Source: Acephala macrosclerotiorum (lineage: Eukaryota; Ascomycota; Leotiomycetes; Helotiales; Mollisiaceae). Taken from it: a stretch of DNA of 64,000 nt. The notes under the pieces are model-generated. The model saw only the letters and a program-made list of their open reading frames with translations, did no database searches and was not told the DNA's origin. Position numbers and translations under genes: made by a program. Each line of letters begins with the position of its first letter. The stretch's first letter is position 1. Shown here piece by piece: positions 46,964 through 58,500 of this stretch. The stretch is from the NCBI GenBank assembly GCA_014904845.1, contig MU119454.1, forward strand, positions 4,472 to 68,471, given 5' to 3'.

Positions 46964-47594
46964 CTTTACAAATGATCAATTTACAGAACGTCAATTGCTT
47001 ATTGGATCCGAGAAGAGGAAGCAGTGTGTTGAGGAGTGGAAGAAGATTGAAGCTTGACGCGTCGACGCGACACTGAAACACGGGCACACTATCGATCCTC
47101 GCGCGTAGAACTTAGCTCCAATATTGCCCAGCAGCGTGACATACTTAGGCTTGGAGAGTTATGAAATCATAAGAAGGAAAATCAAAACCTTGCCTCTGTG
47201 AAAATTGTGAAAGAGACAGCTCCAAAAGGAAGTGGCGTTACGCGACCCGGCACACGCTAAATCATGTGATACCAACCCCCTTTCATTTGTTCTCTCCTTC
47301 CAACCTTCCGCGCCTTCCCTTCATCCAGCCTCAGTCTCAACATCCCGATTTCTCATCATTCCACAGAAATCTCACACGTGTAATAGTGGCGACGGGTACA
47401 GGCATGACCCCCTCCCCCCTTTCCAAGCCTCGCTTATCCTGCCAAGCCCCCCGGACGGCCGAGTGAAACATCCGCTTCAGCCTCAAAGAGCTTTGTCTCT
47501 TTTCAAGCTTTTGTCGACATGCACTCCATGCTCGGCTTTCTCCAGACTATATGACTTTCTTCATAGTGTCAACCCAACAAGCTCGCGTCTTATA
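46964..47594. other. Divergent intergenic region
   Basis: About 630 bp between the 46963 gene (-) and the APH-like gene (+). The + frame is open upstream of 47595 back to 47232, but the composition looks non-coding. Confidence 0.4.
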
Positions 47595-48547
47595 ATGCGT
47601 CATTCCTGGATCCCCGCAATTCTCCGACCGAAATTTACGTGGACACCTCGAAAATCAAACCCCACCCGATTATCCAGCGAGATCCCTCCAACACCAGAAC
47701 CCAGCCACCCTCTCGTTCGCCGATTTTGGGGATACATACATTCGTTCCTTAAGCGATTCTCAGTTTACTATTGTCGTTGGATCAGAATTCCTTTCGACAA
47801 TCAAATTATTCCGCTACCATTTGGCCTGTTCTTGAAATGGTCGGATGGAACGCGACTCGAAGAAGTCCTCGCAACGGAAGTATGCCGCGCCGCAGGATTA
47901 CCAATACCAAAAATCATCTCTTACGGAGAACACCCAAATACCCCGCATGCGCCAGTATCAATCCTGATGACACGACTACCAGGCCGTGAACTTGGCCAAG
48001 CGTACGAATTGCTCAGCCCAAAAGCCAAAACCACAGCTCTTACAGAGTTCAGACTTTACCTATCAACGATTCGGGGGTGGAGAAGTCCATGGGGCGACGA
48101 ACGAGTTTGCTCTATCATAGGCGGTTCAATCCGAAGCATCCGCGTCCCAAATCATACAATTGGCCCTTGCGAAACGCCTCGAGAATTCCACGAGTATTTA
48201 CTCGCGCCTGCCCGTTACTCGTTTGCATCAGAAGCTGTGAATGAAGAAAAACTACGCAGCGCGAGAAAACTTCAATCGCTACAGCGACCTGGCGTCAAAT
48301 TCACACATGGGGATATTAAACATCACAATAACTTGTGGATGAGGAAGGTCGCATTACTGGATTGCTGGATTGGGAGTCTGCTGGTTGGTATCCAGAGTTT
48401 TGGGAATACACTACAGCATTGCGATTTGTGCCAAAAGACTTTTGGTGGTGTGAGTTTTTGACGAAGGCTGGTGCACAGCGATATTTGGAAGAATCAGAAT
48501 GTGAGAAGGCTTTGACGAGTTTGACGGCCGATTCGCACTCATGGTGA
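47595..48547 (+). CDS. Aminoglycoside phosphotransferase (APH)-like kinase, one frame break
   Basis: ATG 47595 opens a frame reading through LPFGLFLKWSDGTRLEEVLA, AGLPIPKIISYGEHPN, SILMTRLPGREL and the catalytic loop THGDIKHHNN. The second lobe (DEEGRITGLLDWESAGWYPE; EYTTALRFVPKDFWW) follows in another frame and ends at 48547. One missing G at about 48335 would restore HNNLVDEEG. The HGD...N catalytic loop and the metal-binding LLDWE are both present, so the protein would be a competent small-molecule kinase of the APH/choline-kinase fold, a family expanded in filamentous fungi. Substrate unknown. The C-terminus beyond the WW is uncertain. Confidence 0.7.
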
Positions 48548-48945
48548 AAATGGCACGATATGTTGCAAAAGGGATAATCCACCATATTACTGAATTCTAT
48601 CACTTAATGTATTAATGCTCCTAGAAAGGAATGAGGTACGAATAGAGTGAATAAGAATTGTTGGGCGGGTAAGATTGAGAAACCTAGTAGAGTTCTTTTT
48701 TCAAGTATCGCTTCGTTGGCGATTCTTAATACATTTATTTCCTTTTTAACCTAGTGCCAAAAAAAAATCTGGAAAGGACTAAAAATCACATGTAAAAGCT
48801 TTAAAAATGAGAATATACTTTATCGCAATAGAAGGGTGAAGAAAGGGGGGGGTCGTCCCAGGGAGGGTGGACTAGCGAGGATTGAGTCTTGGCGGGCCTG
48901 GGACCTACAAAATGTGACTTGTCGACTCTTAGTATCGGTAGAGTC
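48548..48945. other. Intergenic, nothing recognised
   Basis: About 400 bp, moderately AT-rich, without recognisable features. Confidence 0.4.
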
Positions 48946-49012
48946 TACGTCAACCAAAACGACACAGATGAACGCAGCTCTCAAGTTCGAATAACGGCGA
49001 GATGGAAATTCA
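48946..49012 (+). pseudogene. HET-domain relic fragment
   Basis: The DNA reads VYVNQNDTDERSSQVRI, matching INQKDTDERDSQVQI of the HET gene at 49996-50050. At DNA level the stretch tcaaccaaaa-n-gacacagatgaacg is shared without gaps and the similarity continues to ggcga. The flanks do not match, so this is a short remnant of a second HET copy. Confidence 0.65.
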
Positions 49013-49587
49013 ATAACGCGCACTGGAAACAAATTTCAGTACTGATTCAAAGAGAGCATACGGATTAGAATGTCTGTGACTAGCAGTGAATATTTGGCAA
49101 TGTCGGAGACATTCTCGCTTGTGAAATTGAGAAAAGGGGTAGCTGGGTTGTACTACCTTGGGTGGGAAGTTTTCATTAAGCGGCCGTATCGGACTTCACA
49201 TTCAGACATTGTGCTATACGCTCTATATTACTCAGAGTTTCTGAACTGGATGCTTCGTACAGCGCGACGAGGGAAGTACAGGCCTCATTTGTCACATCAC
49301 GTGCGTGGCCTTGTGCAGCTCGACAACACTTGACGATTGGCCACGCTGCATTGTGGCTTTCTGGCTGTCGGGCATGGATCTGCGGAAACTGCTGCCTGAA
49401 TTCCAAATTTCAGCTACGACATTACAGTGCGACACCAATATCGAATCTCATCCTTTGCGGTATTCGTCTCTACCACCTCGGTTCTGCGACAATTGACGCA
49501 TAGGCAATTACCAACTTCACATCTTCTTAGACCAAACTTTGATTTCGTTGGTAAACGGCTCGTTGCAGTCCGACCTACTCTAGAAAC
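49013..49587. other. Intergenic, unassigned
   Basis: About 575 bp. An 87-codon frame from 49070 has no recognisable content and may be further HET debris. Confidence 0.35.
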
Positions 49588-51508
49588 ATGGAGGTAGAAG
49601 AATATATCTATACCCCGCTACAACACGGCCAAATCCGTCTCCTCGAAATCCTGCCCGGGAGCCTGACGATCCGCTTCAATGTCATCTACGAATTGCATCC
49701 CTAGCAGACATGGATACTATACCCCCTTATGCCGCTATCTCTTATACATGGGGGGATGATATGAGCGACAGACCTATCTATGTAGACGGACGAAGACTAT
49801 CAGTGAAGCCGAATTTGAAGGCAGCCCTACTCGAATTTCGAAGACAACCACCACGTTGGAAACCAGATTCTGACGTCGAAAGAGCCTCCGCAATGGCTAG
49901 AAGTTTGATGGTTCTCCAAACCTGGTATCTCGAGTCATTCTCTGATGAGTCTCGTGCCGATTTGAAGAGCCGGTTTTGCTTTGGATTGATGGCATCTGCA
50001 TCAACCAAAAAGACACAGATGAACGCGACTCCCAAGTCCAAATAATGGCGAAAATCTATGCAAAAGCTGACTATCTGGTGGTTTGGCTTGGTGTGGGAGA
50101 CCGAAAGATTGATATCTGTCTGCGGCTATTGGAAACATTTATGGAATTAGAAGAATCGGGCGTCTTGGACCCAGAACAGGGGTTTGACAAGTGGTTGACA
50201 GCCTCAGTATCACATGCCAACATAAGCATGGTTTACGAGACCTTAAATCAGGTCTACGTCTCTACATGGTTCCACCGAGCGTGGATAGTCCAGGAATACT
50301 TCCTAGGCGCAATACAGGCAAGGTTTCATGTCACTAAGCGCAACCCAGTTCTGTTTTGTCAAGGACGAAGAAGATTTCGAGACTTAATTTCGAAAGCGGT
50401 AGCTCTCGATGGCTTTCGGACCAAGAATCCATATAGCGACTTCGAAAGTTACAACCTATGCCGGCTCCATTCCATGCGAACCCTCTACAGAATTTTACCG
50501 ATCCGAGGGCAAGATCGGGTTGGGGCCGATTCAGCCAAAGGACAACACTTATTGAAAGCCGTTGTCCAGTCAATGCCAAATCATGCCACAGATCCTAGAG
50601 ATAAGATATATTCTTGCTTGGGAGTTGTCGATGCGTATTTCAATGACGATTTTGGGAATTATGCTCCCGATGGGCTCATCTTAGACTATGGCGCATCTGT
50701 CCAAGATGTGTATTCCAACTTCGTGAGAGCTATTACAAAGGCGACCAAGAGGCTTGACATGCTGTCGCTGTGTGACGGGAAAAGGACAAGACATATCCAG
50801 CGAACGTGGACACCTGGCTGGTAATCGAAGCATTATAGTATTGTATGGGTGCGGGTTACTGCCCGCCTGTATGGTCAGAGCTACCTTTATTACTTGTGGT
50901 TCAATGCGAGTCCTGAGATTCAGAGTACAGCAAGATTTGCGGATAACTTAAGTACTCTAACTATGTCTAGATTCATCTACGATCAGTTAGTAGCCGATCG
51001 CCAGGGTTTCGTAGAAGAACTTGCGGATATCCAAAGCATGGAGACAATGTTCAACTACAAACAATCCAGGTAGTCAGCAACGTTTGGAAGTACTTTCAAG
51101 AAGACCTTATTAGAGTGTTTGAAATTGGACTCGAAAGTTTCCTCAGAGGAATTGGAGCAATTCGATGACTATCTTGGCACATCGAATGACTTCGCAGCCC
51201 TGCTTCAGAATGTGAGGATAAGTCATCGGCAGCATCACAATGTGGGTGACAACGGGGAAGAAAGCGAGAACGCAATGGGCGTCTACACACAAGACTCCAT
51301 GGCTGTTTTGACTGAAAGGGACAATATTGTCCGACCTGTAACCCACGGCCTGAGATCACGAGATCTTGTTTGCGTCATCTTGGGCTGCACGGCTAGGCTA
51401 TGGCAGCTTTGGAAAAAGGGAAATTTTCGCTTCAAGAATTCGAGCTGCATTGATGATGTAGCCACAAGAGCTACTTTCCGAGAGAAGCTTTTCCTTTTGA
51501 ATATCTAG
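49588..51508 (+). pseudogene. HET-domain (heterokaryon incompatibility) gene with several frame breaks
   Basis: HET proteins (PF06985) trigger cell death after fusion with a genetically different strain. The three hallmark blocks are present: YAAISYTWGDD (from about 49728), LWIDGICINQKDTDERDSQV (from about 49976) and WFHRAWIVQE (about 50270). They lie in different frames. A G run at 49657-49659 and a T run at 49974-49977 each look one base short. Stops follow at 50822-50824 and 51071-51073. The first may be removed by an intron starting GTAATC; the second is less easily explained. The C-terminal part (FADNLSTLTMSRFIYDQLV; DLVCVILGC) fits the usual HET tail. It could be a real pseudogene or a functional allele with sequence errors; two or more unexplained stops favour damage. 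Confidence 0.7.
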
Positions 51509-51529
51509 ACCTTAATAAAAAAGCAAGTT

Positions 51530-51720
51530 TTCCTCGATTTATTTTTCGTACTTTAAATACGAAAAATAATAACAATTAAATTCGAAATTGATAAAAATTA
51601 TATATATTTAATTTAAATATTAATAAAATAATAAAATAATATTATAAAAAAATTATTATAAGTTTTAATATTATATAAATTGTTTTTTTTGTTTTTTTTT
51701 ATTCTTTTTTATTAAATTGC
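51530..51720. repeat. Small AT-rich RIP-like patch with hairpin
   Basis: A short island with the same composition as the first 7.5 kb begins right after the HET relic. It contains a 10-base perfect inverted repeat, ATTTTTCGTA (51541-51550) and TACGAAAAAT (51558-51567). Confidence 0.65.
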
Positions 51721-51969
51721 TTACTCCTTTCAATTTGCTTGCTTTTCCCCGAGCTATTCACTTTATTGTCTTATTCCATGTTCTTACTCCCACCATATTC
51801 TCGCTACTCACTTCTAGACAATTCACTCCCAATCTGCTTACTCGATCATAGGCTGAACTACTTGCTCCCGGCTACTAACTCCCATTACTCTCGCGCTACT
51901 CCAGCTCCCAAACAACTTCACGACCACTAGTTTCTAAGTACTGTATTATCCGGTATCATTCGAGAGCGC

Positions 51970-53829
51970 CTAACTATTGACTCCCTGATAGAGTTGGCTA
52001 GCTGGGTACCCAATTAGTATGCCCTCATCGGTCAAGATTGCGATATTCGTTTTTGTTTTTGTAAAAGAGTCATCGAGGCTTTGGGTTCGAATAACCAAGA
52101 GAAGTTTGTCTTCATTGTTGATTCTGAAGATGGTGTCCTCGCCCCAACACCCAACTGCCTGAATTTCTCGCAGCTGTACAAAATTCTGGGTCAGCGCTAA
52201 ATCATGAAGCAGCTCTAACTGGAATTCCTTGAATGGCATGTCGAAAACGCGGCAGCTGGTGCAGTGGCTCCATTCCTTTGAATCGCCAGAAATGATTTTA
52301 GCAATCGCAACCTTATATTCAAGAATTACGAGTAAGATTCCCACTGAAGTTCCAATGTGAAACATTCTCTGGCCCTCTTCCGAATGCCATGTAGTTTCAT
52401 GACCATATTTGCTTGGCAGTAAGTTCGCTCCTGGCTGATTTGACGGATCGATCCAAGAAGGAACCTGCCCGGAAGAAAATTTGCTTAGGGAAATGAACCG
52501 GGTCCCCAAAAGCGGAGTTATCGGTTGCGGCGGATACGTTCCAATCAGATCATATCCCCGAGGTGCCCTAAGTCTGATTGAGAGATTTATGAGCTGTCCG
52601 TTGACCCGGGACGGCCGTCGGATGATGATTGTTCTTGTTTTTGCAGCCTTTAGGAACGTCGGGGAAACTAGACTCGGTGAGCACCAGGTATATCGCAGAT
52701 ACTCGTTCTGTTCCTTCCAGAAAGATGGGTCGTCGCACGCGCTTGTAGAAACCAGCGGAATAGCCAATAGAGACTTGCAACAACCGGGCTCGTCTATGGA
52801 CTGCCGCGGCCCGCAAGCTAGAATGGCATATACGATATGTTTATGGCTTTCGTCTGCTCTCACTGGTAATGTGAGTTCTAGACCCTTCTGGGTCATTGAA
52901 AAGGAAGGCCGAGGAAAACCATTTAACTTGCTGGGCGTGAGGTCACGGCAGTGCTCAAAAGATGCTGGGATTAGGGCCAAAATGTCGTCGGTTTCTCGGC
53001 GGTCATCCCAAGGTTGTTTGTAACCCCAGGAAAGCAGCGTAGAGTCGTCTGTGGCTTTCATTATTTCTTCTTGCAACCTTGCAAAAGCTCTGTTTCCTTC
53101 CCCGTACAGCATAGGCATATGAATATCGAATATTCCGAGGAGGCAATATGCTATATCCTCTTTGCGAGTGGTGTGTCTTCTAGCTGCCCAAGACATCCGC
53201 TCAGCAACGCTTGCTTGAGACAGACACCCATAAGCGTTTCCTGTAGAAGTCGAGGAAAAGGGATCGTCCCAGCAAATATAGCGAGAATCGATACCTGTGA
53301 ATTTCTCAATCGCACCCGAAAGAGATTCTTTAGTACCGAACATGTTCCAATCTTGATCGAAGAAGACTACGATCATTGGCGCAAGTAACTCTTGCAAGGT
53401 CCAGCCTCTCGTAAACCACCTTGCTTTCCTAAACGACGAGTCGCAAGCTTCATGATCATGATCTGAAGAGACGTCCGAAAGGTAGGCGAGACATATACTA
53501 GCACTCTCATACCACCTAAACATCGAGTTGATCCCTTCTTGAAGCTCGGCGCTACTTGATTTATCGATGCAACAGGTATCGATCCATATATATTGACAAT
53601 TGTGTTTCAGGGACTGCGCGCAGGCATTCTCTATCTTAGCCCACCCAGGCTTCTTCATCCAACTCGGTGATCTAGGGTTAACACCTAACTTGGTTGTTGC
53701 GCCCTGTAAATCCTGGAAAGAAACCTCCTCACCTGGTGTGCCCCAGGTATGTGACAAAATTGCGTAACGAGGAATTTGATCATCAGGGAATGCCGCAAGC
53801 TGCCTTGTTGTTGCGTTGAGAAGTCGCAT
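51970..53829 (-). CDS. HET-domain protein, intact
   Basis: A single exon of 619 residues. The N-terminal HET domain starts at residue 1 (MRLLNATTRQ), as in the HET-D/HET-E-like class. It shows YAILSHTWG (22-30), IWIDTCCID (81-89) and RWFTRGWTLQELLAP (137-151), then RHTTRKEDIAYCLLGIFDIH and MPMLYGEGNRAFARLQEEI. No NACHT or WD40 domain follows; the C-terminal about 300 residues have no recognised domain. Proteins of this kind act as cell-death effectors in nonself recognition; the trigger partner is not seen. It is the only HET copy here with an open frame, and it lies between two AT-rich patches. Confidence 0.88.
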   Translation of the reverse strand: MRLLNATTRQLAAFPDDQIPRYAILSHTWGTPGEEVSFQDLQGATTKLGVNPRSPSWMKKPGWAKIENACAQSLKHNCQYIWIDTCCIDKSSSAELQEGINSMFRWYESASICLAYLSDVSSDHDHEACDSSFRKARWFTRGWTLQELLAPMIVVFFDQDWNMFGTKESLSGAIEKFTGIDSRYICWDDPFSSTSTGNAYGCLSQASVAERMSWAARRHTTRKEDIAYCLLGIFDIHMPMLYGEGNRAFARLQEEIMKATDDSTLLSWGYKQPWDDRRETDDILALIPASFEHCRDLTPSKLNGFPRPSFSMTQKGLELTLPVRADESHKHIVYAILACGPRQSIDEPGCCKSLLAIPLVSTSACDDPSFWKEQNEYLRYTWCSPSLVSPTFLKAAKTRTIIIRRPSRVNGQLINLSIRLRAPRGYDLIGTYPPQPITPLLGTRFISLSKFSSGQVPSWIDPSNQPGANLLPSKYGHETTWHSEEGQRMFHIGTSVGILLVILEYKVAIAKIISGDSKEWSHCTSCRVFDMPFKEFQLELLHDLALTQNFVQLREIQAVGCWGEDTIFRINNEDKLLLVIRTQSLDDSFTKTKTNIAILTDEGILIGYPASQLYQGVNS

Positions 53830-54070
53830 GGTGAGGCTGTATCGATCTTTGTATATTGTTCTAGCGGCGAGAATGTTTGGATATTGATAGTGGGAGAAAA
53901 TGCGAAACCTTTAAAACCTAAGATAATTCGAGATTAATAATATGGAGGGCCTTGGTATTGCTTAGAAGGTGCTGAGTCACTCATTTTAGGACCCATTGGA
54001 CAGAGCAACCACTACAGAGACGTACCCATTTCTATTAGCTTAGTGCATATGCACTCGGGAAAACAAGGGT
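53830..54070. promoter_or_regulatory. Upstream region of the intact HET gene
   Basis: About 240 bp of near-normal composition between the HET start codon and the repeat at 54071. Presumed promoter; no motif identified. Confidence 0.4.
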
Positions 54071-54218
54071 TCTCTTGCTCCGATTAGCTCAAATTGAGAG
54101 TACGTAACACGCACTTCTTATTAAGCAGCACCCCTAGTTGCACGCACCCAATTTTATTGGTTAAATATGCTAACTTAGAGTACGTACCAATTTCGATTAT
54201 TTATTCCACGTAATTAAA
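54071..54218 (+). repeat. 148-bp direct repeat, copy 1 (less mutated)
   Basis: It aligns end to end with 54777-54924, with only single-base gaps. Copy 1 keeps GCAGCACCCC and CACGCACCC where copy 2 has AT-only counterparts. Confidence 0.85.
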
Positions 54219-54394
54219 TTTTTTTTAAATATAATAAACTTTTTATAAATAATAATATATAAAAAAAATAAAAAATAATAATAATTTATTAAATAAAAAA
54301 CTCGATTATATAAAAATAATAAAAATTATATATATAATACGTAAATATAAAAAGTTTTTTATAATAAAATTATTATATTTAAATTTAATAATAA

Positions 54395-54398
<4 letters not shown>

Positions 54399-54449
<51 letters not shown>
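54399..54449. repeat. (TA)n microsatellite
   Basis: An uninterrupted run of about 25 TA units. Confidence 0.95.
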
Positions 54450-54453
<4 letters not shown>

Positions 54454-54571
54454 TATTTATAATTATTTATTATATTATTTTAATTTTATTATTTTTTAAA
54501 AAAATAATTATTATATATTTTATATAAATTAATTAAAAATACGTATTTTAAATTAATATAAATATTAATAT

Positions 54572-54835
54572 AAAATGCGTATTACGTACTTTTAATTTAT
54601 TTTCAATTTAAATTAATCGAAATACGAAATTTTTTATTTTTTCGAGTATATATATATTAAATTAATAAAAATAAATACGTTTTTATAATAATTATTATTA
54701 AATAAAATTTAGTAATTATTATAAAAACGTATTTATTTATATTACTTTAATATATATTACTCGTTAAAATAAGATTTCTCGTACTCCGACTGGTTTAAAT
54801 TGAAAGTACGTAATATGCATTTTTTATTAAATAAT
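54572..54835. repeat. Degenerate foldback (inverted repeat)
   Basis: 54572-54655 is the reverse complement, with mismatches, of about 54750-54835. The centre is a closer inverted pair: AAATAAATACGTTTTTATAA (from 54670) against TTATAAAAACGTATTTATTT (to 54739). The right arm overlaps copy 2 of the 148-bp repeat, so the same sequence is present in both directions. Confidence 0.75.
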
Positions 54836-54924
54836 ATTTTAATTATACGTATTTAATTTTATTAGTCAAATATATTAATTCTAAGTACGTACTAATTTTG
54901 ATTATATTATTATATGTAATTAAA
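54777..54924 (+). repeat. 148-bp direct repeat, copy 2 (more mutated)
   Basis: The counterpart of 54071-54218. Most differences are C-to-T or G-to-A relative to copy 1. Examples are CGCACCC read as CGTATTT and CACCCC read as TATTTT. Confidence 0.85.
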
Positions 54925-55000
54925 AAAATAAATTAAAATATTAATTTATATTAGATTAATTTTTATTTTTTTTAATAAAATTTTAAAGATTATAAAAATC

Positions 55001-55520
55001 CGAAAACTTATCGGACAAATAGAAGGCCCGAGGGATTTAGGGAGGGACACCTTAATCATACCCGCGACAGCTTCAATAGATACGATGGGCATACAATACG
55101 ATACATAGCCAATCTTACAATTTCAAGCTTTGCGAATGCTGAATGGTGCCTCGAATGCAGCTGAACAGGCGTGGCCACGCCAAGATGTCAGTTTCCAAAG
55201 TGCCTGGGCGCATTATTCCTCGGAACACGTCATCGTGACAGTGGCAGCGAAGCACGGGCGTGCAACCACAAAGTGTGCCCGAACCAAAGAAAGCAGATGT
55301 CACTCGATACGTGGAAACTCTTTTCTTCCAAGACTGATGTACAGCCTCAGCCAATGGCATTCTAGGAGGACCTGCACGAAGAAAATTCTTACTACTCAAT
55401 CATCTTTCCCTCACCGACCAGTTTCAAGATATTCTCTTTCTTGGAACATATTGTTTTTCTAAAGACGAAATTTTCGCGTTAAATACACCCAGATACACAG
55501 CGCCATCGTTTCTAAACCCA
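55001..55520. other. Upstream region of the ATPase-DUF3883 gene
   Basis: About 520 bp returning to normal composition. It probably holds the promoter. A 110-codon frame (55130-55462) has no recognisable content. Confidence 0.4.
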
Positions 55521-58500
55521 ATGGATCCGCAAGACCACGAGTGGGAGGAGATCGAGGGACGCGAGGCTGCAGAAAAGCACATTCAGGAAATACGCACCAG
55601 CCGCGGACTAGGAGGCAGCAGTGTGCCTCGCCATATTGTTGTGGAGATTCTCAAGCCAGTCTGCAAAATGTTGTCATCGAAGCTTCCGCACGACAGGAGG
55701 CTGACCTCAAGTTAGTATAGCGAACCAGCTCTATGAAGAACCGACCCATTTCTTCCTCGAGCTCATCCAAAATGCGAACGACAACAAGTTCACCTGCAGT
55801 GAACCGACGTTGGTCATCACTTACGAGAATAAGAACATTCAAGTTGAGTGCAATGAGGTTGGCTTCTCGCCTGAAAACGTGGCGGCAATCTGCAGCTTGG
55901 GTAAAAGCTCTAAGAAACAGCCTGGAGACTGGGCCGCGTACGTGGGCGAGAAGGGAATTGGCTTTAAATCTGTGTTTAGAGTCGCCGATGTTGTATGGGT
56001 TTCATCAAGGGGATACAACTTCAAGTTCGACTCAACAGCCGACCTCGGCATGATCACCCCGATTAATGAGGCCTTTCCCGTGCCCAAACTCCCCGGCTGG
56101 ACATCTTTCTACCTGCAGCTGCGGAATGACGGAGACGGCCTTAAGGTGCAGCAGAAAATACGTGCTGAACTGGAAGGCTTCGATGCGAGGCTACTCCTAT
56201 TTCTGCAGAAGCTAGGCACTATCAAAATTAACATTGCGGATGGCGACCAGGGAGTACGCACATGTGTCTTTAGTCGAGCCAACACTCAGTTTAGTGGAGA
56301 TGAAATGGTTAATTTAACGCAGGACAAGGTGACTACGAGCTATCTGATCCATAGATACATGATGACTAGCCTTCCAGTCGAGGAGAGGAGAGGCGGAGTC
56401 AACTCGTCTGAGATCGTGCTCGCATTTCCTATTGACCGGAACAAAGAGCCTATAATAGCCCCTCAGCAAGTTTTTGCGTTCCTGCCAATCTACGATTTTG
56501 GGTTCTCGGTTAGTCGAGAGAAGCGGTGCTTCCCCATCCAGTTCACATTTTAATAACGTTACATAGGTCATACTCCAAGCCGATTTCGTCCTCACTGCGA
56601 ATCGAGAGGGTCTCGAAAGATCTAACGAGTGGAACAGAGAACTGCGAAACGGACTCATTCAGGCTTTTGGGGACGCAGCAAGACGCCTCGATAATACTGT
56701 ACTTCGGTATACATGGGTGCGCTATTTACCAGAGTCGTCGGGTTCCGACATCTTCTTCGAGAAGTTGAAGGGTGGTATCCGTGATACACTCAGTGTAAAG
56801 ACCATTGTAAGAGCCTGGAACGAGTCTCTCCAAAGACCTGACAAAGCGGTGTACGTTCCCGAGAAATTTCGAGACCAGAATAGTATACCCCTCACCCTTG
56901 GCCTTAAGAAGAGCCATATCTACCTTTCTCGGAACTATAAGGAGGTCGATTTCAAGTACCTTAGGCGTCTTGGTGTACGAGAAATGAGTTACACCGATTT
57001 TCTTACGGACTTGGAGGATTTTCTAAAAGAGTACTTCGAGGATTTCACGAAGAAGCCACTTGAATGGCAGAGTAGACTTGCTAGGGCTCTGAATAACCCG
57101 CTAGCCAATCACCCCTTAGAATCTCTTCGAGGGCTCCGGCTGATTTTGTTGCGGACTGGAGAGTGGGTCTCTTCGGAGGTGGGAGCCGTATTTTTCCCGG
57201 GCGATCTAGAGCGGACCGTGCCAGGAGGTATCGATACGCGGATTGTGGACCTAAAAGCTGCCAGCGATCCAGCTCGGCGCCAGCTGTACTCGCATTTAGG
57301 AGTAACTAACTTCGAGGTCTCCGCCATTCAAGGGACGATTGTTCAGCTTCACGCATCTGGGGCAGAGCCAGGGCGTCTCTCCATTTCTAACTTGATTGCC
57401 CAGGCTCACTTTCTGTTTTCTACGCGGTGGGCGAATCACGGTAATGCCCCTATTTGGGTAGCAACGGATCGGGAACTTCGCACAAGAGGAGACGAAGTCT
57501 ACATTGATAATGACGGACTATACACGGCCTCCAAAGTTTTCGCCAAAAACAGAGCAGCCTTCAAGTTCCTCCATTCAGACTACCTCCTAGCACATGCAAA
57601 AGACCAGGCAAGCTGGGTCGAATGGCTTGAAAAAAACCTAGGTGTTACTAAAATACCCCGCCTTGTTCCGCATAGAGAGCCATTCCAGCTCAGCGCGGAC
57701 TTCAAGTTCATCATTAAGTCGTTGCCTTGTGAACGTTGGCTTGAGATCTTCTGTGAAAACTGGGAGGAATATAAGAAGTGGCTGGAACCAAAAGTGAGCA
57801 ATGGCAATCCAACCGACAAGAAATGTCTCGTATCAGAGCTATCTGGGATCGAAGTTACTTGCATTGGTAGGATGCATTGCCGTCTTCGCGATTCGTTCTT
57901 GCCAGTTGACGAACTTGTCTCGGCTGCTGATGGTCTAGTTCCCTTTCTTTGCGTGCGAGAGCCCGATCATGCCCGTTGGCAGGCCCTGGGTTGTTTGGGT
58001 GTCCGGGTCAAGAACGACGTGAGTTTCTATTTGCTTTGCCTAAGCAGACTTGCCGGGTCGGGGTTACCTGTCAAACTGAGTAGAGTGGAGTTGCTCCTGA
58101 ACCGGATCGAGGCCCATTTGAGACGAGGAGACCAGCAATACGTCAGGTATGAACAGGCTAGACCTTTTATGCCCATCTTTAACCCCCATCCCCCGTTCGC
58201 CCCAAAGTTAACGAAATCGCGCAGGGAATTCTTTCAAAGTCCAAGCAGGCGGCTTATCTTTGTACCTTCCCCAAAGCCTTCCACGGAGTCAGAGCCGCCC
58301 GACCAACGCCTTGGATGTCAACTTGTGGACAGCCAGAGTGCATATGACGACGATGAGGGCGATGATGACGAAATCAAAGAAGGTTCTTGGCACCACCTCA
58401 ACCAGTGTCTGTGGAACGGCCCCCCTTATTTCCGAGTGAACGTAATCTTAAATTGCTTGTACCCAAGCAATAAGCATCTCTTCAAGGACGTGCTTAACGT

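Larger units (their letters stand above)
54190..55000. repeat. AT-rich RIP-like island
   Basis: The composition matches the island at 1-7540, with remaining C and G largely in CG. It contains the foldback and the second repeat copy described separately. No reading frames. Confidence 0.8.

Noticed and set aside
55650..55760. Apparent frameshift near the 5' end of the ATPase-DUF3883 gene
   Set aside because: A 46-bp intron (55670-55715) with a branch site and TTAG acceptor joins the frames exactly, giving the expected KIIANQLYEEPTHFF context.
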